A stretch of 64,000 bases of DNA from Avena insularis. Its lineage: Eukaryota; Streptophyta; Magnoliopsida; Poales; Poaceae. The stretch lies in NCBI GenBank assembly GCA_023614405.1, contig CM042688.1, forward strand, positions 71,596,253 through 71,660,252, given 5' to 3'. This document shows positions 40,547 through 53,329 of the stretch, one piece after another; the stretch's first letter is position 1, and each line of letters starts with the position of its first letter. The notes beneath the pieces are model-generated. The model searched no databases and had not been told where the DNA came from. It saw nothing but the letters and a program-made list of their open reading frames with translations. Position numbers and translations under genes: made by a program.

Positions 40547-43515
40547 TGTAACACCCTAGTTTTAGTTAATCATATTTAGGGCTTTGTTTGTGCATTCATG
40601 AGCATCATCTCATAAAAGTGCATGCAAAACCCCCCTAAAACCCTAATCCTTCCCCTCTTTTTGAAATCCATTCAAAAGGGTTTTGAATATTTTGAAAACC
40701 ACCAAAATAGTGGAGCCCAAATTGATTAAAGGGCCCTGCAATATTTTCCATATTTTACAAATCCTCTGGTATTTTCAAACAGATCCAAACAATTTTGAAT
40801 TTGGAAATACAAACAGAAAATGAAAACAGAATAAGTAAAACAGTTTGTAGAAAAAATGGAGCCAGCAGCCGCATCCCAGGCCGGCCCAACGCCCTCCTCT
40901 CCTTATCTGCCTCCTAGAACAAGCCAACAACCCAGCTAACTACCGCTCGCGCGCGCTCGTAGCCGGCCCAACGGAAGCCCACCTCGGCCCAGCTCGCGTA
41001 CCGCTTCGCCTCGTCGTCTTCGATGACGACGGCAAGCTTCTGCTCAAGGCCTCGCTGCATCGATCCCTCATCCAGTCCCTCTCGCCCCATCGACCTCTTT
41101 CTCGCCCCGCACGCGGACTCAAACCCTAACCATCGCTAGTCACCACGTCGCGCCGCCGCTAGAGGCCATCCCGAGCCAAGCCGATGCACCCAAGACCTCC
41201 GCCGTGTTGTACAACGTCACCCTGCCAAAGGAATCGAGGCCACGCATCACCAATCTACCCTGCCGAGCTTGTCTCCTTGAAGTCCGGCCGTCATCGAATC
41301 GATCACCTCCAACCTCGCCTCGTCCCGCTGACCATCCCATTGCACTCATGGTGAGCTTCTAATACTCCTGGACCCTTTATCTTGCTCGCTCTCACTCTGG
41401 TTGCTCACCGTCCCTACCGCCTGCAAGCTCCGCCACCGGCCGCCGTGGTAGTCGTCGCTCCGATGACCTATAGATAGCGGAGCCACCTTTTTTAGGACCC
41501 CCGTGTTTTCCTTGTTCGAACAGAACCATCTGCATGCCCCAGATCCCCCTCCATCGTCCCTGGTGCCCGTCCGAGGTGCCTCCGGCGAGCCTAGGTGGCG
41601 TCGAGGTGGTACCGATGTGGCGCTCGCGTGGCGTCGATGTGGTCATGGCATGGCAGCAGACAAGCTTTGCCACGGTGGCTGCTTACGTGGCCCTGGCCCC
41701 ACAAATCAGTCACAGTGGCTAGACACAGCTGCGGTGCAAAACTGTTTTATGCCTGTGCTGACGTCATAATGACGCAGTAAATGTTTTTAAATTGTTTTAA
41801 TAATTTCAGAAACTGGTTTAATCTTATAAATTCAATAAGTAATTATTTATAAGTCAGAAAATATGTACAATATATCAAAATGTTCATAAAAATGAGATCT
41901 ATCTGTTTAAGCTATAAGCATGCATTGTTAAGCAACTTAAATGACAAGTTTAATTAGAGAACTAAATCAACCCCTCATAGGTGTTCCGAGGTTTCTCCTG
42001 TATTAGGGTTTGCACCTCTCAGAACCCTATTTAATTTGCCAAGCATGCTTTAGGGTTTCATTTCAATACTATTAAACTTGTCATATCATCATCCTTGCTT
42101 GAGCATTGCATTGATGCCATGTGTTGATTATTTCTCTTTCTTTCTGGTGTTTGCTTCTTCCTGGTAGAATATGATATCGAGATCGAGATCGAAGACCGAG
42201 ATCAACACCATCGAAGTTTGATGAATAATACTTGACCAACTGTAATCAAGTCAAGTACAAGGCTCCTGAAGATCTATATTTGGGTATCAACAAATAAGGT
42301 AAGCATAGCCCCACCATTATACAATCCTATGATTTTGAAAGTATTTCATTCTTGCCATGATACATGCGATTCTGCTATGGTCTTTCATCGATAGATAGAG
42401 TATCCTATCTATTGCATTACTCTCTTTGATCTTATATTACCTGATCCACTGCTGCTAGCATAACTAGGTTTGGCTTGTGTGCACTGCTAGAGCTATTATC
42501 TATGTCTTGCTTAGCCATGCTTAGATGTCAGTGCTGGTCATCCAGATGATGTATCAGAAGCAGAGAATCTAGTATGACAGGAGAATGAGGTATACTGATG
42601 AGGTAAGATCAGTGGTAAAGGTTAAACATGCTACGGCTTGTATGGGAGGCCATGGTGGGATGTGGTTTTGTAGTCCCATGCTCGCCACTACTAGGAACCG
42701 AGTTCTTGCCTTTGGAATCGAGACGAGCGTACAGCCACACGGGGCCTGGAAAACCTCACGAGTAACTAACTTGCCTAGTAGATTCCACGAGTCACATATT
42801 TCAGCGATCCATTCGACATATGCATAGAAAACATTTTGAAAGATTTGGCGGGTGAAGGTGCATCATAACAGGTAGGTAAGCATGGCCGGGGTTGCTTGGG
42901 GTGGATGGAGCCCCTGGTAAACCAACCTCGACACACATCTCTAGGGACCGACTTCGGGATTTGACCCGTTACGGCGGAACCATCCTTAGGGCGTGACTCA
43001 TGGTCTCGGCGAAAACAAGGTAAAGGTCGTGGCCAACCACCCTCTGTCGGCCTTCCAAGGAAGAGAGCTTATCTAGTGGCATTACGAGTTGGTTGGTACG
43101 TGTGGGTAAAGTTGTACACCCCTGCAGGGTTAAATCTTTTCGAAAAGCCGTGTTCATGGTTATGAACGCTTGGTGACCGAATTCTAAGATCATAGAGAAC
43201 TTTATCCTAATCGTAAAACTTGGCAGATCAACGTGTGCTTAAGGATGCTTCCTCATGGGTACGAGGGGGTGATCCTAGTTGTGAGACAAGGATTACTTTG
43301 GTGGATATCAAGATGATGATCAATTCTTCAGAGATGTCGCTCTCTTATCCCCTTTTAAAATATTCTAATTAGACGAGCTTCTTTCCTCTTTGTTTTATAA
43401 ACAAAGATGGCTTTATGCAAAATAACCCCACCAGCCATAAGTCTTGAAGAGTACACCCTATACTCACCCTTGCTTTGTTGGTACTTTTGTAGCAGAGTAA
43501 GTGTTCCCTTGAAGA
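40547..43515 (+). mobile_element. LTR-like block H (unclassified, no coding capacity)
   Basis: It begins TGTAACACCCTAG, the type of LTR start also seen, inverted, at the end of element C. It has an AT-rich head, a GC-rich middle (about 40860-41740) and an AT-rich tail with many short direct similarities to grass LTR sequence. No frame is recognisable; the longest are about 90 codons in the GC-rich part. It is interrupted at 43515 by element C, so its end is not seen. It may be a solo LTR or the first LTR of a larger element. Confidence 0.4.
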
Positions 43516-46500
43516 TGTAACACCCTCGAATCGGCCCTATGCAAGTTTTAGCGCCTCCCACCAAACCCGCATAGAAACGATTCAAGGACGCCCACCAGGC
43601 ACTTGCGTGCGGGTGGAGAACGAAGTAATACCATTACACATTAGTCCACGATGGAACCCACAAAACAGATATATATACAGCAACGACTCACTAAGTCAAG
43701 AATACAGATATACAGTACAAAAATCCAAATCACCTTGAAAACGATACAGCATCCGAGTACGGACAAGATGCAAATTGGGCTAAGAGTCCTGTAGAATAAC
43801 CAATGGCGTCCATAACCCTGCCCAGGCCAAGCCGGAAGGGTAACCCTGCTAACGACGTCGATCGCAAACCTGCTAAAACAAAAAGGGGGTGCCGACAAAG
43901 GCGAAGGAAAAAGAGGAGCGTCAGTACTGAGGCCAGTACACGGCGAGGCTAGAATTCGGCGGCTCTCGCCTACATAGGTATGGTGGACTGAAGCGGTAGC
44001 ACATCATGCACTAAACAACCTATAGAGACTCGATTCAACTGTCGGCTATTAGAGAGGGATAAGAAAGACCTATTCGGATCCAACCTGATAGTAACACCAA
44101 ACATACCCATCCTGGCATTCCCCCTCGAGACCAAACGAGGAAGTCAAATCGAGGAACTCACACAGTTGGCAGTTTTATTCATTCCATTATAGTTGAAGCA
44201 CTTACTAGTAAGATATAGATAGCATGAGTCATCCTGATAGCATAAGTAGTGGCCAGTTTTAGTTAACCATTCTGTTGTAGTTGCATTACTTACTAGTCAG
44301 ATACAATTAGCATGTGACATCCCAAACCCAGCAGTTGTTGGCACTTTTATTTCATTCCATTGGAGTTGCGATACTTACTAGGCAGGTACAACATGTCACA
44401 AAACAACCCCAGATCCACCAGTTGTTGGTACTTTTATTATCCATTCCATTGTAGTGAAGCTGATTACTAGTCACATATTAAGTCAAATTTATAGCACTAC
44501 TTTAGTTATGCTTGTCTATGATCGAGATACTGTGCTCCAAGTCGTCCATAACCATGGACAAAACTTTCAGAAAGATTTACCCTCAGGGGTGCACAAATAG
44601 CAACACACACACGATCAACCTCGGAAAAACCAAATCAAAACCCAACGAGGCTTTCACGACAAAGCAATCACAGGATTTATAAATTATTTCAGGGGGCCAC
44701 CCCATTAAGCTACCCGCAACAAAGTTGGCCGGCTCCGAGATGGACCCAAGGTTTGTGTGGACGGCTGTAAACGACTGGGAACCCGAAAGTGTGACTCGGC
44801 TTGTCGATACAGCGAAAACGTGTCATGATCCAAAACAGTACAGGTGCTCCACGCACAATCATAAATAAAGCAGTAAAGCATGGCATAAGTACATGATAGT
44901 AATAAAGCCCCAAACTAGTTTGTGGCCCCAAGAAATAAGAAATGAATCAAGCTTTGGCTAAGGGGATTCATGGTCCCATATGCGGATAGTGCGATAGTCA
45001 AGGAACAGGTATCAAGTACTCGGGGTCCTATGGGACACAAGTGAGCGTGGAAGAACCAAATAACATCTATTGCCCATCGATGCCTCTGCATTAGTTACAT
45101 CTAGCAATTTAATAGTTGTAATTAAAGTCATGATCATCTCCACCATAAACATCTGCCAGCATTCCAACAACTGTGGTACTCGACAACACGAGACCGCACC
45201 TGAGCAAGCAACTACGACTCGCAGGGCCAGCTATCTACCAAACAACAGGTATTAGGAGGTGTCCATGGCAATATAGAGGCTGCACGGGATATAACTGGTG
45301 CAAGGAAACTAAAGCATCACGACACGGATAGCAATAGATCAACAGGAGGAAATAAAGACTATAAATGCAAAATAGATAGAAGAGGGAGAGATGCTCGCCT
45401 GGGAAACATTGCTGACGGATCATCCGGAGAACTTGTCGACACTCGCATCAACTCATCGGCCTAGTCCACGAAGAAGCAAACACTAGAAGAAACACCGGAT
45501 GCAATATTTAATACTACGGCAGAAGATCCGGCATGATGCAGATATGATGCATGACATGGCACAGATGCAATGCAATTAAGCAATATTAAGCGGAACCAGG
45601 GTCTCGACAATTAATTAATAGGTTCAAGTTGTTTATCTACCCCGCAAATTAAATGTTGTGTTAACAAGACAAAACATGGCATCGGTCCGCTACACCAATT
45701 TAAATGGAGTCCGAATAAGACAACAATATTCCGCATATAGACTCCATATTTAATTATGAGGTGAATCGGCATAATGCCCCCAAACCACATGATATGCGTG
45801 CAAGTATGACAATCTAAATACAACAGATTTTATATATAGCATTTATAAAAATAGGGTTCGGAAAAGGGGTCACACATGTGGTTCCAAAGATCTTGGGTTC
45901 TGAGGGTTCGACAGGGTTCGGGCTTGGCGGGATCGGTTTTCGGGGTTCGGATCCTCGGGATCGAGCTTCAGGGTCTTGGCCATCGGGTCCGGTAAGGCGA
46001 TCTTGGGGTACCGTGTCTTCGGTTCCATGTAGAAGGCCTCGGGGTTTCCGTGACGGAGTTCCTGGGACTTCCTTCTTCTCGAGCATCGACACTCGCTTGT
46101 TGGAGCCTCTCGAGCTACGTGTGGTGAACTTGGATCGGTGTCGGTGGTCACGTCAAGATGGGTCTTGAACAACAGAGCCAACATCACCACTTCTACTCGC
46201 AGCAACAACATCACCACAACAGGATCTAACGGAGGGAGCAGGAGAGCCGTGCAGCAGCGAATCGAGGGTGGCTATGCGCTTCTCGGTAGCATCCCAGGAG
46301 TGTCAACGCTACACTGCAGGGAACAACACGTAACAACACTTCAGAAAAACAACACGGACGCGCACGAGCAAACTACAGTCTCCAGAGGTGGATGGTAACC
46401 AGGGCAACTACCCGAACAAGGCGAGGCACCAGACGGCGCCAGGTCAACGGGGAGCCGGCGGTGTCCGCTGAAGGGTGACTTGGGGACAGATCCTGCGGCG

Positions 46501-46925
46501 GCGAGCGCGGGGGGACGGAAGCATATGGCGACGGTGCGAGCTCTAGGTGGCAGCGCCGGGCCCAGCGAGGAGGAGGGCATGGCGAGAAGGGTCGGTCGGC
46601 ACAGCTCGCCGGCGGCAGGTGGTGCTGTGTGCAGGGAGGCTTGCTGGAGGGCGCCGAAGCAGCGACGACGCAGCTCGGGACCGGCAAGGCGGCGACAGAT
46701 GGAGGAGGGGTGGCTCGCCGGACGGGAGGAGCTCCAGCCGGTGGTGGCTCAGGCTGGGAAGGGTGCGGCGGGAACAGCGGCGTCTGGGGCGACGCTCACG
46801 CAGGACCGGCTCTGGCATGCTAAGGAGGAAGCCGAGGTGGCGGAGCGCGGGACCACGGTGGAGGGAAGGCGAGGGCGGGCTCCCTGGCGGCGCAAGCTCG
46901 ACGAGGCGGGGTCGAGCAGCGGCGG
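43516..46925 (-). repeat. 3' LTR of element C, inner segment up to the B insertion
   Basis: At least the first 1.6 kb is duplicated at 62398-64000. The part from about 46230 is GC-rich and open in several frames on both strands, which I read as base composition, not genes. The LTR probably continues at 60799-61571 beyond element B, giving a total of about 4.2 kb. The LTR start on that side (minus strand TGTAGCACCCTGG) and its end here (TGTAACACCCTCG inverted) match at 11 of 13 positions. Confidence 0.6.
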
Positions 46926-47742
46926 CGTTGGGGGGATACCCCCGGGTAGGGTCACGTTGGGGTATAAAGGCCGAGTTAGCCGAGGTACGGCAAGGTCAAA
47001 GCGGATGCTGGACGAGTTACCTCAAGGCAGGCCAAATCTCGGGGTAACCCGGACCAGGGGATGTCCACCTAACTGAGTCTTATCCGACTTAAGCAGTAAG
47101 CCGGATAGATGAATCTAACTTGCATGCAGGAATAGGTGCGACTGGATCAACTACGATCCGGGTCATAGCAAGCTTCTAGGAGAAGGAAGGCATCTCGCTG
47201 GTCAAAAGTAACCCCGGTACACACAACGTGAGCGAAGCGGACAGGGGCAGGTCCACCGAGGCGTGGCCGACAAAGATGACGACACTGATGTCGGCTGACG
47301 CAGGCATCGCAGAGGCTCACGTAGCCTCTGCATGGATGACGCGCGGGAAAAGCGACCCGGTTGGCTTGCTATTTTGGGAGGAGGCATATTCCCTGGAATA
47401 TGCCTCCACGTATGCCCTAAGTGGAGACCTAGCCACTCCTATATAAGGGGGGCTAGGGCCTCTGTAGAAGGGGTTGGTCTCATTTGGAGAGAGCTTGGGA
47501 AGATTGATCTCCATAGACTAGTTTTACTTGGTTCCTGAGGGCTAGCTAGCAGGGAGAGTAAGAGAGTACCTTCTTCCTCCTCTCTCCAATACAGCTCGAG
47601 GAGCACTTGTAATCTGTGAAGTGAATCAAATACAAACCTTCTGTGTGAGGAATCACCTCACTATACCTCCCTGGATTCCCCTTGTTCTATTAGTCCCCAC
47701 CTTTAGCCTATCCATGGCATCTTCCGTGACACCACCACGACA
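46926..47742 (+). repeat. 5' LTR of element B, 817 bp
   Basis: It begins CGTTGGGGGG (the first base differs from the TG of the other copy) and ends CCACGACA. TATATAAG is at 47440-47447. The gag start ATG at 47714 lies inside the LTR. Confidence 0.88.
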
Positions 47743-50140
47743 GTTGGCGCCCACCATGGGGAGAGCGGCGCTAGCAGGGGTCAAGATCCGGACGGGAAAC
47801 CTCATCGGCACCGGCGAACGCATCGTCTCCGGGCTCGTTCAGCGCTTTGGAGCGCTGGACTTTGTCAGCGACAACGCTGGCTGCTTCGGCACGCGCCCAC
47901 TTCTGCGCAACGGCCTCTTCGTCAAGCTCGGCGCGCACAAGGTCTACGTTGCTGTGGACGTATCATGCGTTCATCCACGGCACGTCGTCGAGGCAGGGGA
48001 GCCACCCCTTAGCGTGGTTCACGGGGCGCGTATCACTCGCTCCCCGGACCGTGCTGAAGTGATGATGAATGCGCCAGGCGAGGGCGCGAGCAAGGATCCG
48101 ACACCAGATCCGGAGGTAACACCTAAGGCACCGAGGAAAGGTAGAGGTCCTCCATTAGAGAGGCCTGAGAATGTACTGAGAGAAGCTATGGATAGCTTGG
48201 CAAACCCAGTAGCAGCAGTGGTAGATCCGGCTCAGACACAGGCCGAGCTAGAGGAAACTAGGCAAAAAATTCTAAAGGGAGCGAAAAAGATAGCTGCGGC
48301 TCAGCAGTTGTTGAACATGACGCTGTGTGAGTACGCGAAGACAAATAAAGTAGATGCTGTAAAAGTGAAGGGAAGAAATCTCATGAGTGAAATGAACAAA
48401 GAGGGTGATACTAGGATTGAGGAGTCAGAGAACTGTTTGTCCGTGGGGCTACCGAAGTATAGTACCCCGGCAAAAAACCTCAGAGCAGCAGATGCGGCCG
48501 CGTCCGAGTTAGAGGGTCTAACGGGTGAAGCCCGTCAGAGACAGCAAGATAGGGTCAATGAGTTGGTTCGGATCGCGAACAGGCAAAATGAGGAATTGCT
48601 CAGGGCTAACCCAAAGAGAGCTGGGGCCTCCAAGATCGTTCGTTCGGTGGTGGGTAACCCGGAGAAATCTGCTGGAGCCGCATTGTCTCCTCATGGTGGT
48701 CCTAGGAGAGAAGAGGTAGTAACCTCGGCCAGGAGAAACAAATAGATTGTTCCGTATGACCCGACAAGGGCAGGAAAAGCAAAATAGGTACAGAGAAACG
48801 ATGATCGATGAAGCATAAGTCGAGGTGAAGATGGCCGAGGTAACCGCGACCAAGGCAATGCCGGTCAAGGAAACGCTGTAAATGGCAATGCCGGACAATG
48901 CAACTCGGCAGGACAACCGCAGCAGCGGAATATGCCAAGGCAAGAGCAAAGTGCCGGCCGAGGTATGCAACAGAGAGGTGCACCATGAGAGCAGGACCGG
49001 TATAACGATGGAGATTCGGAAATGGTGAATGCAGGATACCCAAGGCCGAACTATCATGTGATAGGGTCGAGATTGGGAAGTAGGGATCTGATGCCTGATG
49101 ACGCCAGGTTGAAACTGGATCGACTGTATAGGTCGGAGCAGATTGAAAGTCAGGGTCCTCCGGGTCCTGCGTGTTTTGGACCCCGGATCATGAAGGAGCC
49201 ACCAAGACTAACTTCCGCTACCTGCAGGCACAAAGACGTATGACGGTAGTACTAAGCCGGAGGATTGGTTGATAAACTATGCTATAGCTGTGAAAATTGC
49301 TACAGGCAACTTGAGATGGGCTGTGAGATACGTACCCCAGATGTTGGAAGGGCCAGCAAGGGTATGGTTAAACAATTTGCCGCCCGGAAGTATTAACTGC
49401 TGGATCGATTTTGAGGAAATGTTTATCAGCAATTTCTCGAGTACGTGTCAGAGGCCGCATAGGCCACAGACCCTAGCCATGTGTAAGCAGAGACCGAACG
49501 AGACGGACCAGGAGTTTTTAACCCGGTGGTGTACTGTGAGAAATTCGTGTGAGGGTGTGATAGAGTCGCAGGCCATAGCATGGTTGCGCAGGGGTGCAGA
49601 TATGCAAGTGAGCTATGGCAGAAGTTGCAAAGGAAAATGCCAACCACTTTTGTAGAGATGATCTGGATTGCTAATTCGTATGCTTTGGGTGATCCGACTC
49701 AACCTAGGCTCGTGTCAAACGAGTCGAATGAGGAGTATTACCAGAGAGATGGAGCCGGATCATTCCGGAGGAATGATTACAGAGGTAAAAGAAGAGATGA
49801 CAGACCGGATCACCGGTATAGTTCGCAACAAGTTGCAGCTGTGAATCAAGATCAGCCCGGAACAGGGAGCAATCAATGTTAGAAAACTGGAGGGCAACAA
49901 TGGACACCAAGGATTGATGGCAAGAAAACTTGGATGCCAGAGCAGAAGAAACAGTGGCAAGAAAAGAAGGACCGTTGGAGGTATACTTATGAGTCGATGT
50001 TGGATCAGCCGTGTAAATTTCACACGCCAAATCCGAGTAACCCAGCGGGTCATACAACGAGGCAATGTGAGTGGATGCGTAAGATAGAATAGGGTGGTTC
50101 GGGGAATGCTCAGGCACCTCGGAATGATCAACCTCGGCAG
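47714..50140 (+). pseudogene. Gag of element B, several frames
   Basis: The first frame begins in the LTR (ATG 47714, MASSVTPPRQLAPTMG) and reads through the primer-binding site to a stop at 48743-48745; its later half is helical and charged. The gag domain continues at 49022-49243 and 49269-49655: ARVWLNNLPPGSINCWIDFE, FSSTCQRPHRPQTLAMCKQR, EFLTRWCTVRNSCEGV. A basic region and KFHTPNPSNPAGH...QCEWM follow near 50010-50075, parallel to the HFYIDKHDG segment of A and E. Stops and shifts break it. Confidence 0.78.
47745..47762 (+). promoter_or_regulatory. Primer-binding site of element B
   Basis: TGGCGCCCACCATGGGGA lies two bases inside the 5' LTR. It differs from the site of element F at one position among the first 17. 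Confidence 0.75.
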
Positions 50141-50460
50141 GAGTTACCCTGGCAGCAATTGCTCTCCAGAGCGAACACGCAACAACTAATGTTGCCTCCC
50201 CCTCCGCCGAGGTATGATAACCATGAGAGAAGGGATGCAGTGCATCAAGTAGAAAACCAGCATCAACCGGATCAGAGGTACCCCGGAAATGAGGGGAGGA
50301 ATGAGTACAGGGAGCATCATCAGAGTTACTGTGTGTTTACCACTGAGGAAACCGATAGGAAAATCTTGCAGCACCGACATATGGAGGTCAATGCGGTAAT
50401 GCCAGCGGTGACGAGGTATATGCCTTGGTCGGACCAGGAAATTACCTGGAACATCAAAGA

Positions 50461-51127
50461 TCATCCCAAGCTTATGTCGAGTCCTGGTTCATATGCGCTA
50501 GTGCTGGATCCGACATTCATTGGGCCTAACATCAATGTGAGGTCTCCAAGGTACTGATTGACAATGGCAGTAGCATTAACATCATGTATGCGGATACAAT
50601 GCGCAAGTTGGGTATCTCGGAGAACATGCTCCAAGCTACAAGGACAACTTTCCATGGCATAGTGCCAGGCATCTCTTGTGAGCCAATAGGCAAGGTCCGG
50701 GTTGACGTATTGTTCGGCACAAGAGATAACTGCTGAACTGAGAATTTGGAGTTCGAAGTGGTGAACTTGGAAAGTGCGTATCACGCGCTACTCGGAAGAC
50801 CAGCATTGAACAAGTTCATGGTGAGCTGTCACATCAGTTACTTGAAGATGAAGTTGCCCAGGCCAAACGGAGTGATTACCATTGCTGGAGATTTCCGACA
50901 ATCCATTGAGTGTGCCTCAGCCGGGTCTAACCTAGCCGAGTCACTCGTGATTGTGCAAGAGAAAAAAAAAATCTAGGAGGTGGCGGCATTGGCTCAGTCC
51001 GCGCAGCAGTATGTGCCGGCACTGAGTAACCCGCATGGCAGTGTCTCGTTCCAAGCCACAAAGGATACCAAGAAAGTGCCTGTTGATGATATGTTCCCAG
51101 AGCGCACCGTAACAATTGGTGCCGGGT
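50461..51127 (+). pseudogene. Aspartic protease of element B, broken
   Basis: The catalytic motif LIDNGSSINIMYADTMRKLG (Asp in D-N-G-S-S) lies near 50550-50615. FHGIVPGISCEPIGKVRVDV and YHALLGRPALNKFMVSCHIS follow, as in elements A and E. A stop near 50558, another near 50735 and a third near 50976 interrupt it. Confidence 0.72.
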
Positions 51128-52560
51128 TAAATGATAAATAGGAAAGCGAGCTCGTCAACTTCCTCCGTGAGAATCGGGATATTTTTGCTTGGTCCACATA
51201 GGACTTGCAAGGTGTTCCGAGGGAGTTGGCCGAGCACTCTTTGAACGTGAGACCCGGAGCAAGGCCGGTGAAGCAACCTCTCCGCCGCTTCGCTGAAGAT
51301 AGGAGAAAAGTCATTGGAGATGAAATAGCTCGGTTACTGGCAGCATGATTTATCATGGAAGTACTTTACCCAGATTGGCTATCTAATCCGGTGCTGGTGG
51401 AAAAGAAGAAAGATGATCCGAACGTGGCAGTGGTTTGGCGTATGTGTATCGATTACACGAACCTGAACAAGGCGTGTCCAAAAGATCCATTTCCACTACC
51501 AAGGATAGATCAGGTCATAGACTCAACTGCTGGATGTGAACTGTTGTCATTCATTGATGCATATTCCGGTTTCCACCAGATACCTCTGAATCCGGATGAT
51601 CAAATAAAGACCGCATTTATCACCCCGTATGGGGCTTATTGCTATCGCACCATGCCGTTTGGTTTACGTAATGCAGGAGCAACGTACCAAAGATGTATGC
51701 AGAAATGTTTGCACGACCAAATAGGTCAAAATGTACAAGTATATGTGGATGATGTGGTTATCAAGACCAAGGAAAGCAAAATGCTCCTTGACGATATCAG
51801 GTAGACATTCGCGAACTTAAGAAGGTTCTGGATGAAGCTTAACGCAGAAAAATGTACCTTCGGTGTCCCGGCTGGAAAATTACTCGGATTTCTCATATCC
51901 AGTCGAGGTATCAAAGTTAATCCAACTAAGATCCGGGCCATTGAGCGAATGGAACTGCCGAAGTGTCTTAACGATGTCCAAAAGTTCACTGGTTGCCTGG
52001 CATCGTTAAGTCGGTTTGTATATCGGTTGGGAGAAAAGGCGTTGCCTCTCTACCAACTCAGGAAAAAGTCGGATAAGTTCGTTTGGACGCCGCAGGCCAA
52101 TGAAGCCTTTGCCCACTTAAAGAAGATGTTAGCCACCGCACCAGTGTTAGCCTCTCCACTATCAAAGGAGCCAATGTTGCTCTACATAGCCGCAACCAAC
52201 CGAGTTGTAAGTGCAGTGATTGTGGTAGAGCGAGAGGAAGAGGGTAAGTCGGTGCAAAGGCCAGTGTATTATCTGAGCAAGGTATTATCTGCCTCAAAGC
52301 AGAATTACCCACACTATCAAAAGGTGGCCTACGGTGTCTATATGGCAGCTAAGAAGTTGAAGCATTACTTTGAGGAGCATCCCATCAAAGTAATATGTGA
52401 AGCTCCCATATCCGAGATAATGAGTAACAAGGATGCGCGTGCTAGGATTGTGAAATGGGCAATTGAACTAGCTCCCTATGCACCACAATATGACAGAAGA
52501 GAAGCAATCAAGTCTCAGGCTATGGCCGACTTTTTTGTGGACTGGGCCGATGTACAATAC
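51128..52560 (+). pseudogene. Reverse transcriptase-RNase H of element B
   Basis: Open pieces at 51355-51804 and 51832-52773 encode RT motifs: CIDYTNLNKACPKDPFPLPR, FIDAYSGFHQIPL, TMPFGLRNAGATYQRCMQ and YVDD. The thumb/connection region (GFLISSRGIKVNPTKIRAIE) is complete here, unlike in A. The RNase H-like part (QRPVYYLSKVLSASKQNYPH, YFEEHPIKVICEAP) follows. Stops near 51196, 51346 and 51802 break the frame. The motif set matches elements A and E. Confidence 0.83.
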
Positions 52561-52569
52561 GAACCACCG

Positions 52570-52960
52570 CTACTAGATCCGAGCTACTGGAGGATGCACT
52601 TTGACGGGTCAAAAACAAAAACCGGATTAGGCGCCGGAGTAGTGCTTACCTCGCCAAAGAAGGACCAGCTGAAATATGTGCTGCAGATCCATTTCGCGGC
52701 ATCAAACAATGTCACTGAATATGAAGCACTTGTGCATGGGCTCAAAGTGGCAAAAGAAATTGGGATACGTTAGATCCAATGCTTTGGCGACTCGGATTTG
52801 GTAGTTCAGCAAGTGTCGGGGATGTGGGATGCTCTTGATCCAAACATGGCATTGTATAGATTCCATGTGCAGAAAATCTGGTTATTTTGAGGGATGTGAA
52901 TTTCGTCATGTACCCCGGGTGGAAAATGAGGCTGCCGACATGCTGTTCTAAGCTCGGATC
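52570..52960 (+). pseudogene. Second RNase H of element B
   Basis: MHFDGSKTKTGLGAGVVL carries the first catalytic Asp; NNVTEYEALVHGLKVAKEIG carries the Glu; CFGDSDLVVQQVSG the next Asp. A TAG near 52773 and a frameshift near 52870 interrupt it, after which VENEAADM-type sequence can still be recognised. Confidence 0.7.
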
Positions 52961-53112
52961 AACCCGACAAGCAATTCCACTGGGTGTAGCATTAGAGCAC
53001 CTCAGAAAACCATCTATCAGACCGTCCCCAGAAACTGACTCGATCTACGTCCCGGAGGATATAGAATCCGGAGCTGTGCCCATGGACGTTGACATGGGAG
53101 GTGGTGCGTGAA

Positions 53113-53190
53113 ACCCGGGGACTATCTCAGCGAACCCGGGGACTACCTCAGCGAACCCGGGGACTGCCTCGTAGGACCCGGGGACTGCTC
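53113..53190 (+). repeat. 21-bp in-frame tandem repeat with PPT-like core, four copies
   Basis: CGGGGACT recurs at 53116, 53137, 53158 and 53179, exactly 21 bp apart, each within CCCGGGGACT(A/G). The core equals that of the polypurine tract before B's 3' LTR (59977-59984). The array sits between the second RNase H and integrase. It could encode a seven-residue repeat or act as an internal purine tract. Confidence 0.82.
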
Positions 53191-53329
53191 AGCATGATCT
53201 GGTTGAGGTTATGCCGGTGGATCAGATGGAAATTGATGAGGATGTGTTCCCTGTGCGAGCAATACCAGCTTGGGCACCGCCTATATTTCAATTCCTGAAA
53301 GATGGAACGTTACCCACTGAGAAGGTGCT

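Noticed and set aside
43641..43898. Minus-strand frame of 85 codons, with a similar one at 62523-62900
   Set aside because: Both lie in the two LTR copies of element C; their similarity reflects LTR duplication, not a conserved protein.
46480..47076. Plus-strand open frame of 198 codons and overlapping frames in the GC-rich segment
   Set aside because: The region is open in several frames on both strands and shows no domain; GC-rich sequence explains it, and the frame runs into the LTR of element B.
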